A stretch of 64,000 nucleotides of DNA from Flaviflexus massiliensis (GCF_001375495.1 NZ_LN831056.1:1-64000); one strand, 5' to 3'; numbered from the stretch's first letter, positions 8,258-17,850 are shown. The notes: generated by a model not told the origin, from the sequence alone. Program-made: numbers and translations.

Positions 8258-8440
8258 CTCGAGGTCCTCGAAGGGCCCAAGCGGCCCTCGGCGCTCTTCT
8301 TCCAGACGCGGATCTCGACCGCGGCCTCACCAAGGGCCTGCGTGAGCTCCGCAACCTCGTCCTCGAGCTGCTGCTCCCGGCTCGAGGCCTTGGACTTACC
8401 TGCCTCGATGCCGGCCTTTCCCGTTACCTTGTTGACAGGT
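8254..8440 (-). pseudogene. IS helper OrfA, C-terminal fragment
   Basis: The readable end of an IS OrfA: a coiled-coil with SSREQQLEDEVAELTQALGE, then EIRVWKKSAEGRLGPSRTSR and stop. The 5' part is missing; the frame fades near 8440, where the left end of the IS110 element probably begins. Confidence 0.45.
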
Positions 8441-9885
8441 CCGGATCGGCGGGTGTTGATTGGGATTATCGGTCAGCCGTCCCGGCATGGTGTCTTGCCC
8501 CTGTCTATTGAATGATCCGGGGGGTGTTGCCACCGGGGCTGGTTGACAGTACGTGATCGCTGATGAGGGGCTCGGCACCACGAATGGATGCCTGTCGTAA
8601 CGTGGATGTGAGACACACTGTCATGGCTCGACCGACTGCTGGCACAGAGCAAAGGAGACGATTGCCATGACCACAGCAAAACCCAGAATCTACCTCGGTC
8701 TTGATGTTGATAAAACCGATCACTGGGCGTGCGCCTTGACCGAGGACGGGCAGGTGCTTTGGAACAAGACTCTGCCCAATAATGAAGCAAAAATTATTGA
8801 TATCTACACCAAGCTCGCCACGCAGGGACAGGTCTTAGTCATTGTTAATCAGCCCGCCACGATCGGTGCCCTTGCGACTGCTGTTGCCCAACACATGGGA
8901 ATCGACGTCGCCTACTTACCGGGACTGACCATGCGCCGCATCGCTGACCTGTATCCAGGTGAGGCGAAGACCGATGAGAAGGACGCTTTTATTATCGCTG
9001 ACACCGCACGCACTCTTCCTCATACGCTGAGGTCCTTAACCACAACGGACAAGGACGAAGCTAGCTTAGCGATGCTCACCGGGTTTGACCTTGATCTCTC
9101 CCGTCAAGTCACTCAAGTCACGAACCGGATCCGGGGCCTCTATACTCAGATTCACCCCGAACTTGAAAAAGTCATTGGTAGCCGGCTCGATCATGATGCC
9201 ATCCTTCAGGTCCTCGCGACCTGGCCCACTGCACAGGCACTGAAAAAGGCAGGTAAAGCCCGAGTTGATGCGAAACTCAAGAAACACGGGGCACGTCGCC
9301 ACGCCACGTGGACGACCGAACTCTTTCATGCTCTTAGTAGGCAGACTGTGACAGTGACCGGCACCGAAGCAGCCGAGTTAGTGATCCCGCACCTGGCACG
9401 CCAACTAATAAGCCTGCATGCTCAACGTGCCGGCGTCGCAACCCAGGTAGAAACGATTGTCGCTACCCACCCTCTTTACCCGGTCCTGAGATCAATGCCT
9501 GGCATCGGCCTCAGGACCGCCGCCGTCATCATCGCCGAACTCTCAGGAAAAACTTTCACCAGCGCAGCCGCACTAGCGTCCTCCGCTGGCCTTGCCCCAA
9601 CAACCAGACAATCAGGATCATCCATACGATCTGAAAGAGTGAGCCACTCCGGTAACAAACGACTCAAACGCGCCCTCTTCCTATCAGCCTTTGCCATCAT
9701 CCGGACCGACCACACCAGCAGGGCCTACTACGACCGCAAACGAGCCCAAGGAAAACGACACAACCAAGCAATCATCGCCCTCGCCCACCGCCGACTCAAC
9801 GTCCTGTACGCCATGCTCCGAGACGGCACACTCTACGACAGTCCCGAAACCCTCCTCGCAGCTTGACACACAACATAGGGGCACC
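8441..9885 (+). mobile_element. IS110-family insertion sequence
   Basis: An element of about 1.45 kb containing one transposase gene and a non-coding left end of about 225 bp. The borders are estimates: left where the OrfA fragment stops making sense, right where an IS481 transposase frame begins abruptly. IS110 elements lack terminal inverted repeats, so the ends cannot be fixed by eye. In this family the non-coding end next to the transposase can encode a bridge RNA that guides target choice; 8441-8666 is the candidate. Confidence 0.6.
8667..9866 (+). CDS. IS110-family transposase (DEDD recombinase)
   Basis: A 399-residue recombinase, close to the usual length. The N-terminal RuvC-like DEDD domain starts YLGLDVDKTDHWACAL and includes GEAKTDEKDAFIIADTAR. 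The C-terminal Transposase_20 domain has LRSMPGIGLRTAAVIIAEL and the nucleophile-serine region LASSAGLAPTTRQSG, followed by NKRLKRALF. No stop or frameshift is seen, so it may be active. The ATG at 8667 has AAAGGAGA upstream. Confidence 0.9.
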   Translation: MTTAKPRIYLGLDVDKTDHWACALTEDGQVLWNKTLPNNEAKIIDIYTKLATQGQVLVIVNQPATIGALATAVAQHMGIDVAYLPGLTMRRIADLYPGEAKTDEKDAFIIADTARTLPHTLRSLTTTDKDEASLAMLTGFDLDLSRQVTQVTNRIRGLYTQIHPELEKVIGSRLDHDAILQVLATWPTAQALKKAGKARVDAKLKKHGARRHATWTTELFHALSRQTVTVTGTEAAELVIPHLARQLISLHAQRAGVATQVETIVATHPLYPVLRSMPGIGLRTAAVIIAELSGKTFTSAAALASSAGLAPTTRQSGSSIRSERVSHSGNKRLKRALFLSAFAIIRTDHTSRAYYDRKRAQGKRHNQAIIALAHRRLNVLYAMLRDGTLYDSPETLLAA

Positions 9886-10514
9886 CCCCATTGGGGCAGA
9901 TCGACTTGAACACCGGGGTGCGGATCCGTCGCCCACGCCCGGTACGGTATGAGCATCAACTCCTGGGAGATCTGGTGCATGTGGATGTGAAGAAACTGGG
10001 CCGTATCCCGGACGGGGGTGGATGGCGCAGCCTGGGCCGGCAACAGGTCAAAAAGACCCATCCTGGGGTGGGCTATTCCTTCATCCATTCTGCCCTTGAT
10101 GATCGCTCACGCGTGGTCTATTCCGAGATCCTTGATGATGAACGCAAAGAGACCGCGGCTGGGTTCTGGCAGCGTGCCAATGCCTACTACGAGAGTCTTG
10201 GGATCACCGTCGACAGGGTCCTGACCGACAATGGTCCCTGCTACCGCTCAAGGGTCTTTCAAGACGCACTCGGTGTACATGTGAAACATAAGTGCACGCG
10301 CCCGTACCGGCCACAGACCAACGGGAAAATCGAACGATTCCACCGCACCCTGTCCACGGAATGGGCCTATGCCCACCACTTCGACTCAGATACTGCCCGA
10401 GCTGACACCTACCAAGCCTGGATCCACGACTACAATCATCACCGACGCCATACCGCACTCGCAGGACACTCACCCATCGACCGTGTGCACAACCTCCATG
10501 GGAAGAACACCTAG
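9886..10514 (+). pseudogene. IS481-family transposase, N-terminus missing
   Basis: A DDE integrase core of about 200 residues: LGDLVHVDVKKLGRIPDGGGW, then GYSFIHSALDDRSRVVY (first and second Asp region), VLTDNGPCYRSRVF, and RPQTNGKIERFHRTL with the catalytic Glu. The helix-turn-helix N-terminus that IS481 proteins carry is absent, cut at the IS110 boundary. The stop overlaps the 3' end of the permease gene on the other strand. Confidence 0.8.
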
Positions 10515-11824
10515 GTAGCACTACTGTCCGCGGGTGCATCGATTTTCTTGGCGAGGAAGTAGAGGATAACTCCGACGACAAGGAGCCCCGCTCCGAGGAG
10601 CCACACTTGGGCGGATTGCTGGATGAGGAGGATTAAACAGCTAACGAGAGCTAGGACTGGGATGACGGCGGGCACGGTGAAGTGCTTGTGTTCAACTTCA
10701 TCCTTGCGCAGGACGAGAACTGCGAGGTTAGTTGAGATGAAAACGAAGAGGAGGAAGAGAACAACCGTCTCGGCCAAGAGTTGGAGTTCCCCGAAAATTG
10801 AAAGAATTGCCGAAAGTGCGGTTGTTGCAAGGATTGCCACCCACGGGGTGCGCCTGTTAGGGAGAACAGCAGTGAAGACGCGGGGGAGAATCCCCTGGTC
10901 CGCCATGCCGTACACGAGGCGCGAGCTCATGATTGACGTCATGAGGGCGCCGTTGGCGATAGCAACGAGTGCGATCGTGGCGAAGAACCAGCTGGGGAAG
11001 GTTGCTCCGGTTGAATGAACTACGTCGAGGAGTGGTCCGGAGGATGACGCAAGATCTGCTGGTTCCATCATGATCGACGATGCCATGGCGATAAGAACGT
11101 AGACGAGACCGGCCACTCCGATCGCGGCAAAAAGGGCCCTCGGATAAACCCGGTTGACGTCCCTGACTTCCTCGGCGATATTGGCCGAGGTTTCAAACCC
11201 GACGAAGCTGTAGAACGCGAGGAGAGCTGCACTGAGAACGGCGGCCGCGGTGCTGACACCGTCGGGCGCTTCCAACAGGCGTGACGTGTCACCCTTCCCA
11301 TCGTTCATTGCCATTGCCACGAGCACAAGCACGAGGACCAGGCCCGAGACTTCGATGATCGTCATGACGAGGTTGGAGCGTACGGATTCGGTGATGCCTC
11401 GGAGGTTAATGAGAGCGAGGGTAAAGAGGAAAAGTGGGGCTGCGAGGGGAACCAAGACCGGCATGAGAGTCGACAGGTAATCGCCCGTGAATGCGATAGC
11501 GAGACCGCCCACGGAGACGATGCCCGCACAGAGCATGCAGTAGCCGACAAGGAACGCGATGATGGGGTTCTTGTAAGCCCGTTGGGCAAAGACTGAAGCT
11601 CCGCCCGCCCTCGGATACTTCGTCACCAGCTCCGCGTAGGAACCCGCTGTCAGCATTGCCATGCCGAGCGCGATGAGGATTGGTAGCCACGTCATTCCAC
11701 CGGCTTCACCGGCGAGCTTTCCCGTGAGGGCATATACGCCCGCGCCGAGGACATCGCCGAGAATAAAAGCAAAGAGGAGGAAACCTCCCATGCCCTTCTT
11801 GAGGCGTGACGATTGTTGAGTCAT
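10511..11824 (-). CDS. APC-family amino-acid permease
   Basis: A 437-residue inner-membrane transporter with about 12 hydrophobic segments. It starts SRLKKGMGGFLLFAFILGDVLGAGVYALTG, the APC TM1 signature, and has FYSFVGFETSANIAEEVRDVNR in TM6. Members take up amino acids or polyamines by proton symport or exchange; substrate not predictable. The last codons overlap the IS481 fragment by four bases, so the C-terminus may have been altered by the insertion. No strong Shine-Dalgarno is visible before the ATG at 11824. Confidence 0.85.
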   Translation of the reverse strand: MTQQSSRLKKGMGGFLLFAFILGDVLGAGVYALTGKLAGEAGGMTWLPILIALGMAMLTAGSYAELVTKYPRAGGASVFAQRAYKNPIIAFLVGYCMLCAGIVSVGGLAIAFTGDYLSTLMPVLVPLAAPLFLFTLALINLRGITESVRSNLVMTIIEVSGLVLVLVLVAMAMNDGKGDTSRLLEAPDGVSTAAAVLSAALLAFYSFVGFETSANIAEEVRDVNRVYPRALFAAIGVAGLVYVLIAMASSIMMEPADLASSSGPLLDVVHSTGATFPSWFFATIALVAIANGALMTSIMSSRLVYGMADQGILPRVFTAVLPNRRTPWVAILATTALSAILSIFGELQLLAETVVLFLLFVFISTNLAVLVLRKDEVEHKHFTVPAVIPVLALVSCLILLIQQSAQVWLLGAGLLVVGVILYFLAKKIDAPADSSAT

Positions 11825-12143
11825 GATTGCCGCTTTTCAGTTGAAGGAACCATGTCGCCTCCGTGAGGGAAACGGAATGCGGTATGGAGTGAGTTTTCTG
11901 TAGCTTACGTGATCACCCACTGCCCCTGCATACGAAAGGTGCAATACCTGCTCAGCATTTTCACCAGCACGTGTACACGTCGCCGGGGAGTTATTCCCAC
12001 GGGCGAGTTACGGGATGTCGTGACCAATGCACCTGTTCGGGCCCACGCGTGGCTTTGCTTTGTCTTGGTGGGGCGGTCAACGCAGGGTTGGTTTGACCTC
12101 GAGGGAGGTGGTGGAGATCGAGGATCTGGAGGGCTTCTGACAT
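11825..12143. other. Intergenic region, no gene seen
   Basis: Between the permease start and the terminator of the 38-codon ORF. It should hold the permease promoter, but I could not identify convincing -35/-10 boxes. No coherent reading frame was found on either strand. Confidence 0.5.
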
Positions 12144-12145
12144 GA

Positions 12146-12173
12146 GTGTGTCCCGGACGAATCCGGGACACAC
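12146..12173 (-). terminator. Hairpin after small acidic ORF
   Basis: Perfect 11-bp stem (GTGTGTCCCGG and its complement) with a 6-base loop, just past the stop of the 38-codon ORF at 12181. There is no U-tract, as is common in high-GC actinobacteria. Confidence 0.65.
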
Positions 12174-12180
12174 GTGACCG

Positions 12181-12297
12181 TTACTTATCTTCGCTGGCTT
12201 CTTCCGCCTCGGAAGTAGTTTCGCCCTGTTCGGGCTCTTCCTCAGATGCCACCTTCTCGAGGTCGGCATCCTCATGCTTCGTGTGCTTTCCACCCAT
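12181..12297 (-). CDS. Small acidic protein, 38 aa
   Basis: ATG at 12297 is preceded by AAAGGAGG with ideal spacing; the frame encodes 38 residues starting MGGKHTKHEDADLEKV and then rich in Glu, Ser and Thr, ending SEDK. About a third of the residues are acidic and no hydrophobic segment exists, so it should be cytosolic and disordered. A terminator hairpin follows at once, making this a self-contained unit. I do not recognise the family; it sits upstream of, and divergent from, a stress-type SDR gene. Confidence 0.65.
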   Translation of the reverse strand: MGGKHTKHEDADLEKVASEEEPEQGETTSEAEEASEDK

Positions 12298-12497
12298 GGA
12301 TCCTCCTTTGTCGACGGCGGTTCCGTCATCTTATATCGGGCAACGGTAAGCCGATAGATACCCAGTCAACACGTACTAGCGAAGTATGAACGATTCTTTC
12401 ACGGACAGCGTATTAGAACAGCAAATGGGCCAGACAAGTTCCCTACCTGGTGGTATGCCTGTAGTGTGAGTCACAGGCCAATTGAAAGAAGGCAAAA

Positions 12498-13379
12498 ATG
12501 GCGCTGAACGATCCGAGAACATATCTACCCAAAGTTGATCCGCCGAAGCAGACCCAGGAACACCCAGGGCTGGATCGCGACCTTGAGCCGCAGGCCGATA
12601 TTGGCCTTGAAAGCTATGTAGGTCGAGGCCGTCTTGAAGGCCGAAGAGCCCTCATTACCGGCGGTGACTCCGGCATCGGCGCAGCCGTCGCTATTGCTTA
12701 CGCCCGTGAGGGTGCAGATGTGGCGATCTCCTATCTTCCCGAAGAACAGGTCGACGCCGATCGTGTCATCGCAGCGATCGAAGAGGCAGGCAGAAAAGCT
12801 CTTGCTCTGCCCGGCGACCTCACCGACCGCGAGCAGTGCGAGCGCATTGTTGACGAGACAGTCGCCGAATTCGGCGGTCTCGATATCCTCGTGAACAACG
12901 CGAGCCGTCAGATCTGGCACGATGGGATCGAGGAGATCTCTGATGAGGATTTCGACCAGACGATGAAGTCGAACATCTATAGCTCCTTCCGCGTGACCAA
13001 GGCGGCTGTCAAGCACATGGAACCGGGCTCGGCGATCATCTTCACGTCCTCCATCCAGGCCTATCAGCCCTCGGATGTTCTCCTTGACTATGCGATGACG
13101 AAGGCGGCGATGAACAACCTGTCAAAGGGTCTCGCTGAACAACTCGCCCCTAAGGGCATCCGGGTCAACTCCGTCATCCCGGGACCGATTTGGACGCCGT
13201 TGCAGCCGAGCTATGGCCAGCCTCAGGAGAAGATCACGAGCTTCGGGCAGGACACCCCGCTCGGACGAGCAGGACATCCCGTTGAGCTCGCAGGGGCCTA
13301 CGTATTCCTTGCCTCCGATGAGGCTTCCTACATCGCTGGAGAGTCTCTCGGCGTCACGGGCGGGCGAATTACGCCCTAG
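12498..13379 (+). CDS. SDR-family NAD(P)-dependent oxidoreductase
   Basis: A 293-residue short-chain dehydrogenase of the YghA/general-stress-protein-39 type. The N-terminal extension (TYLPKVDPPKQTQEHPG) is typical of this subgroup; the Rossmann motif is ALITGGDSGIGAAVA, followed by LVNNAS, the catalytic serine in FTSSIQAYQPS, and YAMTKAAMNNLSKGLA with catalytic Tyr and Lys. It probably reduces aldehydes or ketones in stress; substrate unknown. GAAAGAAGG lies before the ATG, and a strong hairpin follows. Confidence 0.88.
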   Translation: MALNDPRTYLPKVDPPKQTQEHPGLDRDLEPQADIGLESYVGRGRLEGRRALITGGDSGIGAAVAIAYAREGADVAISYLPEEQVDADRVIAAIEEAGRKALALPGDLTDREQCERIVDETVAEFGGLDILVNNASRQIWHDGIEEISDEDFDQTMKSNIYSSFRVTKAAVKHMEPGSAIIFTSSIQAYQPSDVLLDYAMTKAAMNNLSKGLAEQLAPKGIRVNSVIPGPIWTPLQPSYGQPQEKITSFGQDTPLGRAGHPVELAGAYVFLASDEASYIAGESLGVTGGRITP

Positions 13380-13421
13380 CTCGCAAAGGAAGTGGTGGCG
13401 ACCCGGTAGGGGAGCGACACA

Positions 13422-13454
13422 GCAATGGTGGTGGCTACAGGCCACCACCATTGC
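13422..13454 (+). terminator. Hairpin terminator after SDR gene
   Basis: Perfect 14-bp stem starting GCAATGGTGGTGGC with loop TACAG, 43 bases after the stop codon. It is followed by ATATTC rather than a long T-run. Confidence 0.75.
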
Positions 13455-13455
13455 A

Positions 13456-13778
13456 TATTCAGGGCCGGCCGCGATGTGAGAAGCCAGTATCGATGGCACT
13501 CCACCGGATCGTGTTTGCCGAGGTATGGTGTGTCGGAAGAGCGTCAGTGACGGCTAACCCCGTCAGCTAGCCACCGCAGCCCATGACCCACGATTGACGT
13601 GCATTCGCCACTACCGGTTCGGTGTTGGAAGGAGGAGAAACCAGTATTGACGGGTTTAAAGTTGTGGTTGAGAACAGACCCGCCTCCCATCATTGCGAGA
13701 CGGGCCTTTCTTCTCTGCTCTCGTTCGAGGATGTCGACGTGCGTGGGACAACCGGTGTCTGGGCCCCGTTGTTGAGCG
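13456..13778. other. Intergenic region, no gene seen
   Basis: Lies between convergent genes. A short GC-rich repeat pair around GACCCGCC (13678) and GACGGGCC (13701) near TTTCTTC could be a weak terminator. Scattered minus-strand frames show no recognisable protein. Confidence 0.4.
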
Positions 13779-14426
13779 TTAGATAGCAGTCGAGATCGGA
13801 GTGTCACCGTCAGTGAAGCCGATGGTGGAGCCGATCGTTGAAGGTTTTCCAAGAACTGCATGGATGACGAGAGCGACGTTCCCGCGCGATGTGTTCGTAG
13901 ATTCGGGAGTCTTCTCATCGTGGACGGAGATCATCCCCGACGGTGCATCGAGTGTGAGCGCGCCGGGTCCGAGGATCGTGTAGTCGAGGTCGGAGGTCCG
14001 CAGATAGTCATCAGCCATCGCCTTCGCCTGAGCATAGGCGTAGAACGAGTCCGTTTCCGGTACGCCATGATCGAGGCCTGCATTCAGGTAGGAGACCATG
14101 ACGTAACGAGAGACCCCTGCCTTGGCTGCCGCATCCATGGAGCGAACCGCAGCGGAGTAGTCCACTGCCATGGTCCGAGCTGGATTGCCTCCACCCGCAC
14201 CCGCGGACCATACGATAGCGTCGTGACCCCGTGCCGCATCCGCGAGATCTTTAACCGAGGCATCCTCAATGTCGAGGACGAGCGCCCTTGCTCCCGTCTC
14301 CTCAATATCGTGTACGTGATCGGGATTGCGGATGATCGAGGTGACGGAGTGGCCGTCCTCAACGAGGAGTCGCGACGCCAGCAACGCTACCTTTCCATGA
14401 CCGCCGATAAGGAGATAGTTCGACAT
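13779..14426 (-). CDS. NAD(P)-binding protein (atypical SDR, NmrA/YhfK-like)
   Basis: A 215-residue Rossmann-fold protein starting SNYLLIGGHGKVALLASRLL, with ALVLDIEDASVKDLADAARGHDAIVWSAGAG and RYVMVSYLNA. This is the atypical SDR group that binds NAD(P) and acts as reductase or redox sensor. The last residues (IGFTDGDTPISTAI) match the family end. ATG at 14426 is preceded by GAAAGGG; a longer start at 14456 lacks a ribosome site. It stands alone, convergent with the SDR gene. Confidence 0.8.
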   Translation of the reverse strand: MSNYLLIGGHGKVALLASRLLVEDGHSVTSIIRNPDHVHDIEETGARALVLDIEDASVKDLADAARGHDAIVWSAGAGGGNPARTMAVDYSAAVRSMDAAAKAGVSRYVMVSYLNAGLDHGVPETDSFYAYAQAKAMADDYLRTSDLDYTILGPGALTLDAPSGMISVHDEKTPESTNTSRGNVALVIHAVLGKPSTIGSTIGFTDGDTPISTAI

Positions 14427-14515
14427 GCTTAGCCCTTTCACTTCTCTGTGTTTCACTCTAGAGAAGAAAAAGGCATCTGCCGAGGTTATTCGCTAGGAAG
14501 GGAACATTGAAGTGT

Positions 14516-15336
14516 CCCAGGTTTTGTTCCGTTTGAGTAGATGGGAAAATCTGGGATATGCCTAGGAAATTTGATCAGGATGCGAAGGATCGTGTGGTCC
14601 GTCTCGTGGAAGATCGCATCTTGGCGGAAAATATGTCGATGTAAGCCGCGTGCTAGGCAGTAGCTCCAAAGCTGGGGGTTTCATGGCACACGGCTCGTCA
14701 ATGGACTCAGCAGGCCCGCCGTTCGGGAAACATCCCAGGACCTGTGCCTGAAGATTTGGCCGCCGAAAACGCGAGGCTGCGCCGTGAAAATCAAGAGCTA
14801 CGCGACACGAATGAGCTGCTGAAGGCTGCCTCGGCTTTTTTCGCGTCGGAACCAGGCCCGAAACGTCGGAAATGATCCGGTTCATCGATGAATACCGGAA
14901 TCGTTTCTCTGCCCGTGTTCATTTGTAAGACGTTGAAAAATAACCGGGCTGGTGGGTTTATCACCTCGCGTGGTTACCGCCAGTCCAAGGCCCGTGGACT
15001 CAGTGCTCGCCGCCTTCGTGATGCTGTTCTGGTTGAGCGTTATTAGTGCTATTCATCGGGATAATGACGGTGTTTACGGTGTGCGGAAAATGTGGCATGC
15101 TCTTCGCCGTGGCGGAATTGATATCGGTCGTGAACAAACCGCCCGGCTGATGCGCTTGGCCGGTGTATCAGGCAAAGGCAAAAGCGGATCACCTATCACA
15201 ACCCGAAAAGCTAACGTGCCTGATCTGCGCCCGGACTTGGTCGAGCGTGAATTCAACGCACCAGGGCCAGGCAAGTTGTGGGTGGCTGACATGACGTATG
15301 TACGCACTCGAAAAGGTTTCGTGTATGCGCGTTTGT
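14516..15336 (+). mobile_element. IS3-family remnant A (degenerate OrfA and OrfB)
   Basis: The left end (TGTCCCAGGTTTTGTTCCG) resembles that of the IS3 copy at 21157. OrfA (from 14560) has an early stop after PRKFDQDAKDRVVRLVEDRI but later reads ENARLRRENQELRDTNELLKAASAFF. OrfB pieces include GGFITSRGYRQSKARGL and DGVYGVRKMWHALRRGGIDIG, then KLWVADMTYVRTRKGFVY. Stops, a frameshift and loss of the catalytic second half make it dead. It ends at a junction with an inverted IS30 end. Confidence 0.75.
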
Positions 15337-15445
15337 CACTGACGACGCACCTCCACCGGCATATCACCAGGCTTCCTACTCCAGTCATCCGTAGCCATCG
15401 ACTCACATCTTTCCCACCAAGGCGTTGCGACAATCAATTGAATCC
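15337..15445 (-). mobile_element. IS30 left-end fragment
   Basis: About 109 bp, inverted relative to, and nearly identical with, the first 110 bp of the IS30 element at 19321. The outer end is at 15445. The join to IS3 remnant A shares CACTGACG, so a microhomology deletion probably removed the rest. Confidence 0.8.
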
Positions 15446-16024
15446 ACCTTGGCTTGCGGCGTCCGAGTGATGAATCAGTCCTTGACCGGCGGGGTGGCCA
15501 TGTTTGTCACGGCGCCATAATCCCATCCGTAGTGCGTTCGTGACCAGCGGAGTCGTCATAACGGTGGACGCGTGCCAGCCCACGATTGCTCGGGAGAAAC
15601 AGTCGATCACGAAGGCCACGTAGACGAAGCCCGCCCAGGTACGCACATACGTGAAATCGGCAACCCAGCGCTGGTTAGGGGCCGGGGCAGTGAAGTCCCG
15701 CTCCACCAGATCAGGAGCACGTTCAGCCTGCTTATCAGGGACCGTGGTCCGTACACCTTTGCCTCGCATCACACCATTCATACCGAGTAGGGACATGAGA
15801 CGGTCAACCTGCCTAGCCGATGTGGTGTAGCCGCATCGGCGGAGGTAGACCAGCATTTTGCGCCTGCCATACATCCCTTCGGCAGTCCCGACTGTAGCCA
15901 GGAGCGCGTCCATGATGACAGCATCATCGAGGTCGCGAGCACTAGGTGTAGCCGTCTTCCAGGAACGGTAGGTCCGTGCACTGATCTGCATGACCATAAG
16001 AGCGTTGCTCATCAATGAAAGCAA
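15446..16024 (-). pseudogene. IS3 transposase OrfB, C-terminus lost
   Basis: Integrase-type transposase with MYGRRKMLVYLRRCGY, then RDFTAPAPNQRWVADFTYV (first catalytic Asp) and LIHHSDAASQ (second). The segment with the catalytic Glu is replaced by IS30 sequence and a stop after GGFN. Confidence 0.8.
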
Positions 16025-16027
16025 CGA

Positions 16028-16339
16028 TCATCGGGTTCGGGGGCCGAGTTCCCCCGCGAAGAAAACCGCTGCGTCCCGCAGAATACTGTTGGCCTCTTCG
16101 AGCTCACGGACCTTTTTCCGTAGTTGCTTGTTCTCCTCAAGAACGTCGCTCGGTGTCCCTTCTCGTTGACCGACATCGATCTGGGCTTGCCGGACCCAGC
16201 GTCGTAGGGATTCTTTACCGATACCCAGTTGGGCACCGACCGACTTACAGGCCTCGGTCAAATTGTCGTATTCGTCAAGGTGATTCAACACCAAACGGAT
16301 AGCTCGTTGCTTGGTTTCTTCAGGGATGCGTCTGGGCAT
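16028..16339 (-). CDS. IS3 OrfA (helix-turn-helix)
   Basis: A 103-residue protein starting PRRIPEETKQRAIRLVLNHL, with an HTH (SVGAQLGIGKESLRRWVRQA) and a leucine-zipper-like coiled coil (LEENKQLRKKVRELEEANSI). Made with OrfB by programmed frameshift in intact members; here OrfB is broken. Confidence 0.8.
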   Translation of the reverse strand: MPRRIPEETKQRAIRLVLNHLDEYDNLTEACKSVGAQLGIGKESLRRWVRQAQIDVGQREGTPSDVLEENKQLRKKVRELEEANSILRDAAVFFAGELGPRTR

Positions 16340-16389
16340 AAATCCATTCTCTCTCAGACTCAGAAAACAACGGCAGAAAACCGAAGACG

Positions 16390-16945
16390 GTTCAGACTGT
16401 GCGCAGGAGGATGACGCCTGAAGGCATGTATGGGCGGAAGAAGATGACCGCTCTGATTCGCAGGACCGCGATCGCTGACACGTCCTGGAAATCAATCGAC
16501 CGAGCCATGCGATCCCTGGGACTATCAGGCGTGACACGTGCGAAAGCCATTCGCACGACGATTCCAGGCAAGGATGGCAACCGCGCCGGAGACCTACTCG
16601 ATCGGGACTTCACCGCTCCGCGACCGGACCATACCTGGGTCATGGATTTCACCTACGTACGCACTTGGTCCGGCTTCGTCTACGTCGCCTTTATCCTTGA
16701 CGTCTTCTCGCAGCGGATTGTTGCCTGGCACGCCCAGACCACGATGCACACCAATCTGGTGATGACACCGTTACGGATGGCGCTGTGGGAGCGAGAACGC
16801 CAAGGCCGCCCAATCAAACCACGACAGCTACGGGCTCACTCGGACGCAGGCAGTCAATACACCGCTGTAACCTACACCGAGCGCCTGGCCCTGGAAGGGA
16901 TTAGTCCTTCGATCGGGACCATCGGTGACAGCTTCGACTGTCAGA
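16390..16945 (+). pseudogene. IS3 transposase OrfB fragment, copy C
   Basis: Plus-strand frame with EGMYGRKKMTALIRRTAI, then PDHTWVMDFTYVRTWSGFVYVAF and LRAHSDAGSQYTAVTYTERL, followed by IGTIGDSFD. Both ends are missing: no start region before 16400, and the frame leaves the family at 16945, just before the catalytic Glu. Confidence 0.8.
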
Positions 16946-17850
16946 CTGTTTTCACCTGGTTCCGCAAGAATCGGGTAGACCTGACCGGTGCGCTCTGACT
17001 CCAGCATACGAATGACCCCAATGGTGTCTTAGCGTTGTACTGTCGAGCACCCGGACAGGCATGTAACAGAGCACTGACACCTGTCGGGAGTGACCTCATA
17101 GGAGCCTGGAGCTTTACGCATTCCTCGTGACAGTCCTGTCCACCCGGCAGGCGACAGTGTGAGTCCACTCTAACGAGCAAGGACACACAGTGCCATGGAA
17201 ACCCCGATAAATATTAGATCCGGATACGTTGTCATCGGCGTCGATACACATAAACACATCCACGTCGCAGCCGCCATGGACTCCGTGGCCGGGATTCTCG
17301 ATACTTTAACGATCCCCACCGATACTTTCGGGTTCGCGAAACTCACCACATGGGCCCAAACCTATGGACAGATCTTAGTTTTCGGTATCGAAGGGACCGG
17401 ATCCTACGGAGCCGGGCTCACATCCTATCTGCGCCGACAAGGCCATCGTGTTGTGGAGGCGGGCAGGCCCGATCGCCGGCTTCGTAGAATGAACGGTAAA
17501 TCCGACACCCTGGATGCGAGAAACGCTGCTCGGGCAGCACTGGCAGGCATGGCCACTGCAACCCCGAAAACTGCTGATGGCACAGTCGAGATGCTCCGCC
17601 AGCTCAAGATCGTCCACGACACCGCAGTCAAAGACCGCAGCGCCGCGATGATCACGCTCAAAGCGATACTGGTCCACGGCGATGACCACCTACGAGCAAC
17701 CACGAACAAGCTGACCCCAATCAAGCTCACCCGCCACCTAGCACGGCTTCGCCCCTCTGATCTGACCACAGTCGCTGGGACACTGCGGTACTCGTTACGT
17801 GCCTTGGCAAGGCGCTGGCTCTTCCTCGATGCTCAGATCAAAGAAAGAGG
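16946..17850 (+). mobile_element. IS110-family element, 3'-truncated
   Basis: A non-coding stretch of about 245 bp with several short stem-loops precedes a partial IS110 transposase. The 3' half was lost where IS3 copy D joins at about 17850. The non-coding part is the equivalent of the bridge-RNA end in IS110 elements. Confidence 0.65.
17195..17850 (+). pseudogene. IS110 transposase, N-terminal half
   Basis: Carries the DEDD domain (YVVIGVDTHKHIHVAAAMD, FGIEGTGSYGAGLTSYL, NGKSDTLDARNAARAAL) and ends at LARRWLFLDAQIKE, before the Transposase_20 domain. It is distinct from the IS110 at 8667, so two different IS110 types have visited this region. Confidence 0.85.

Larger units (their letters stand above)
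15446..16339 (-). mobile_element. IS3-family copy B, truncated by IS30
   Basis: Minus-strand IS3 element with OrfA (16339-16028) and the first two thirds of OrfB (16024-15449). OrfB ends in IHHSDAASQ, at the second catalytic Asp, exactly where the IS30 end begins. Confidence 0.75.
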
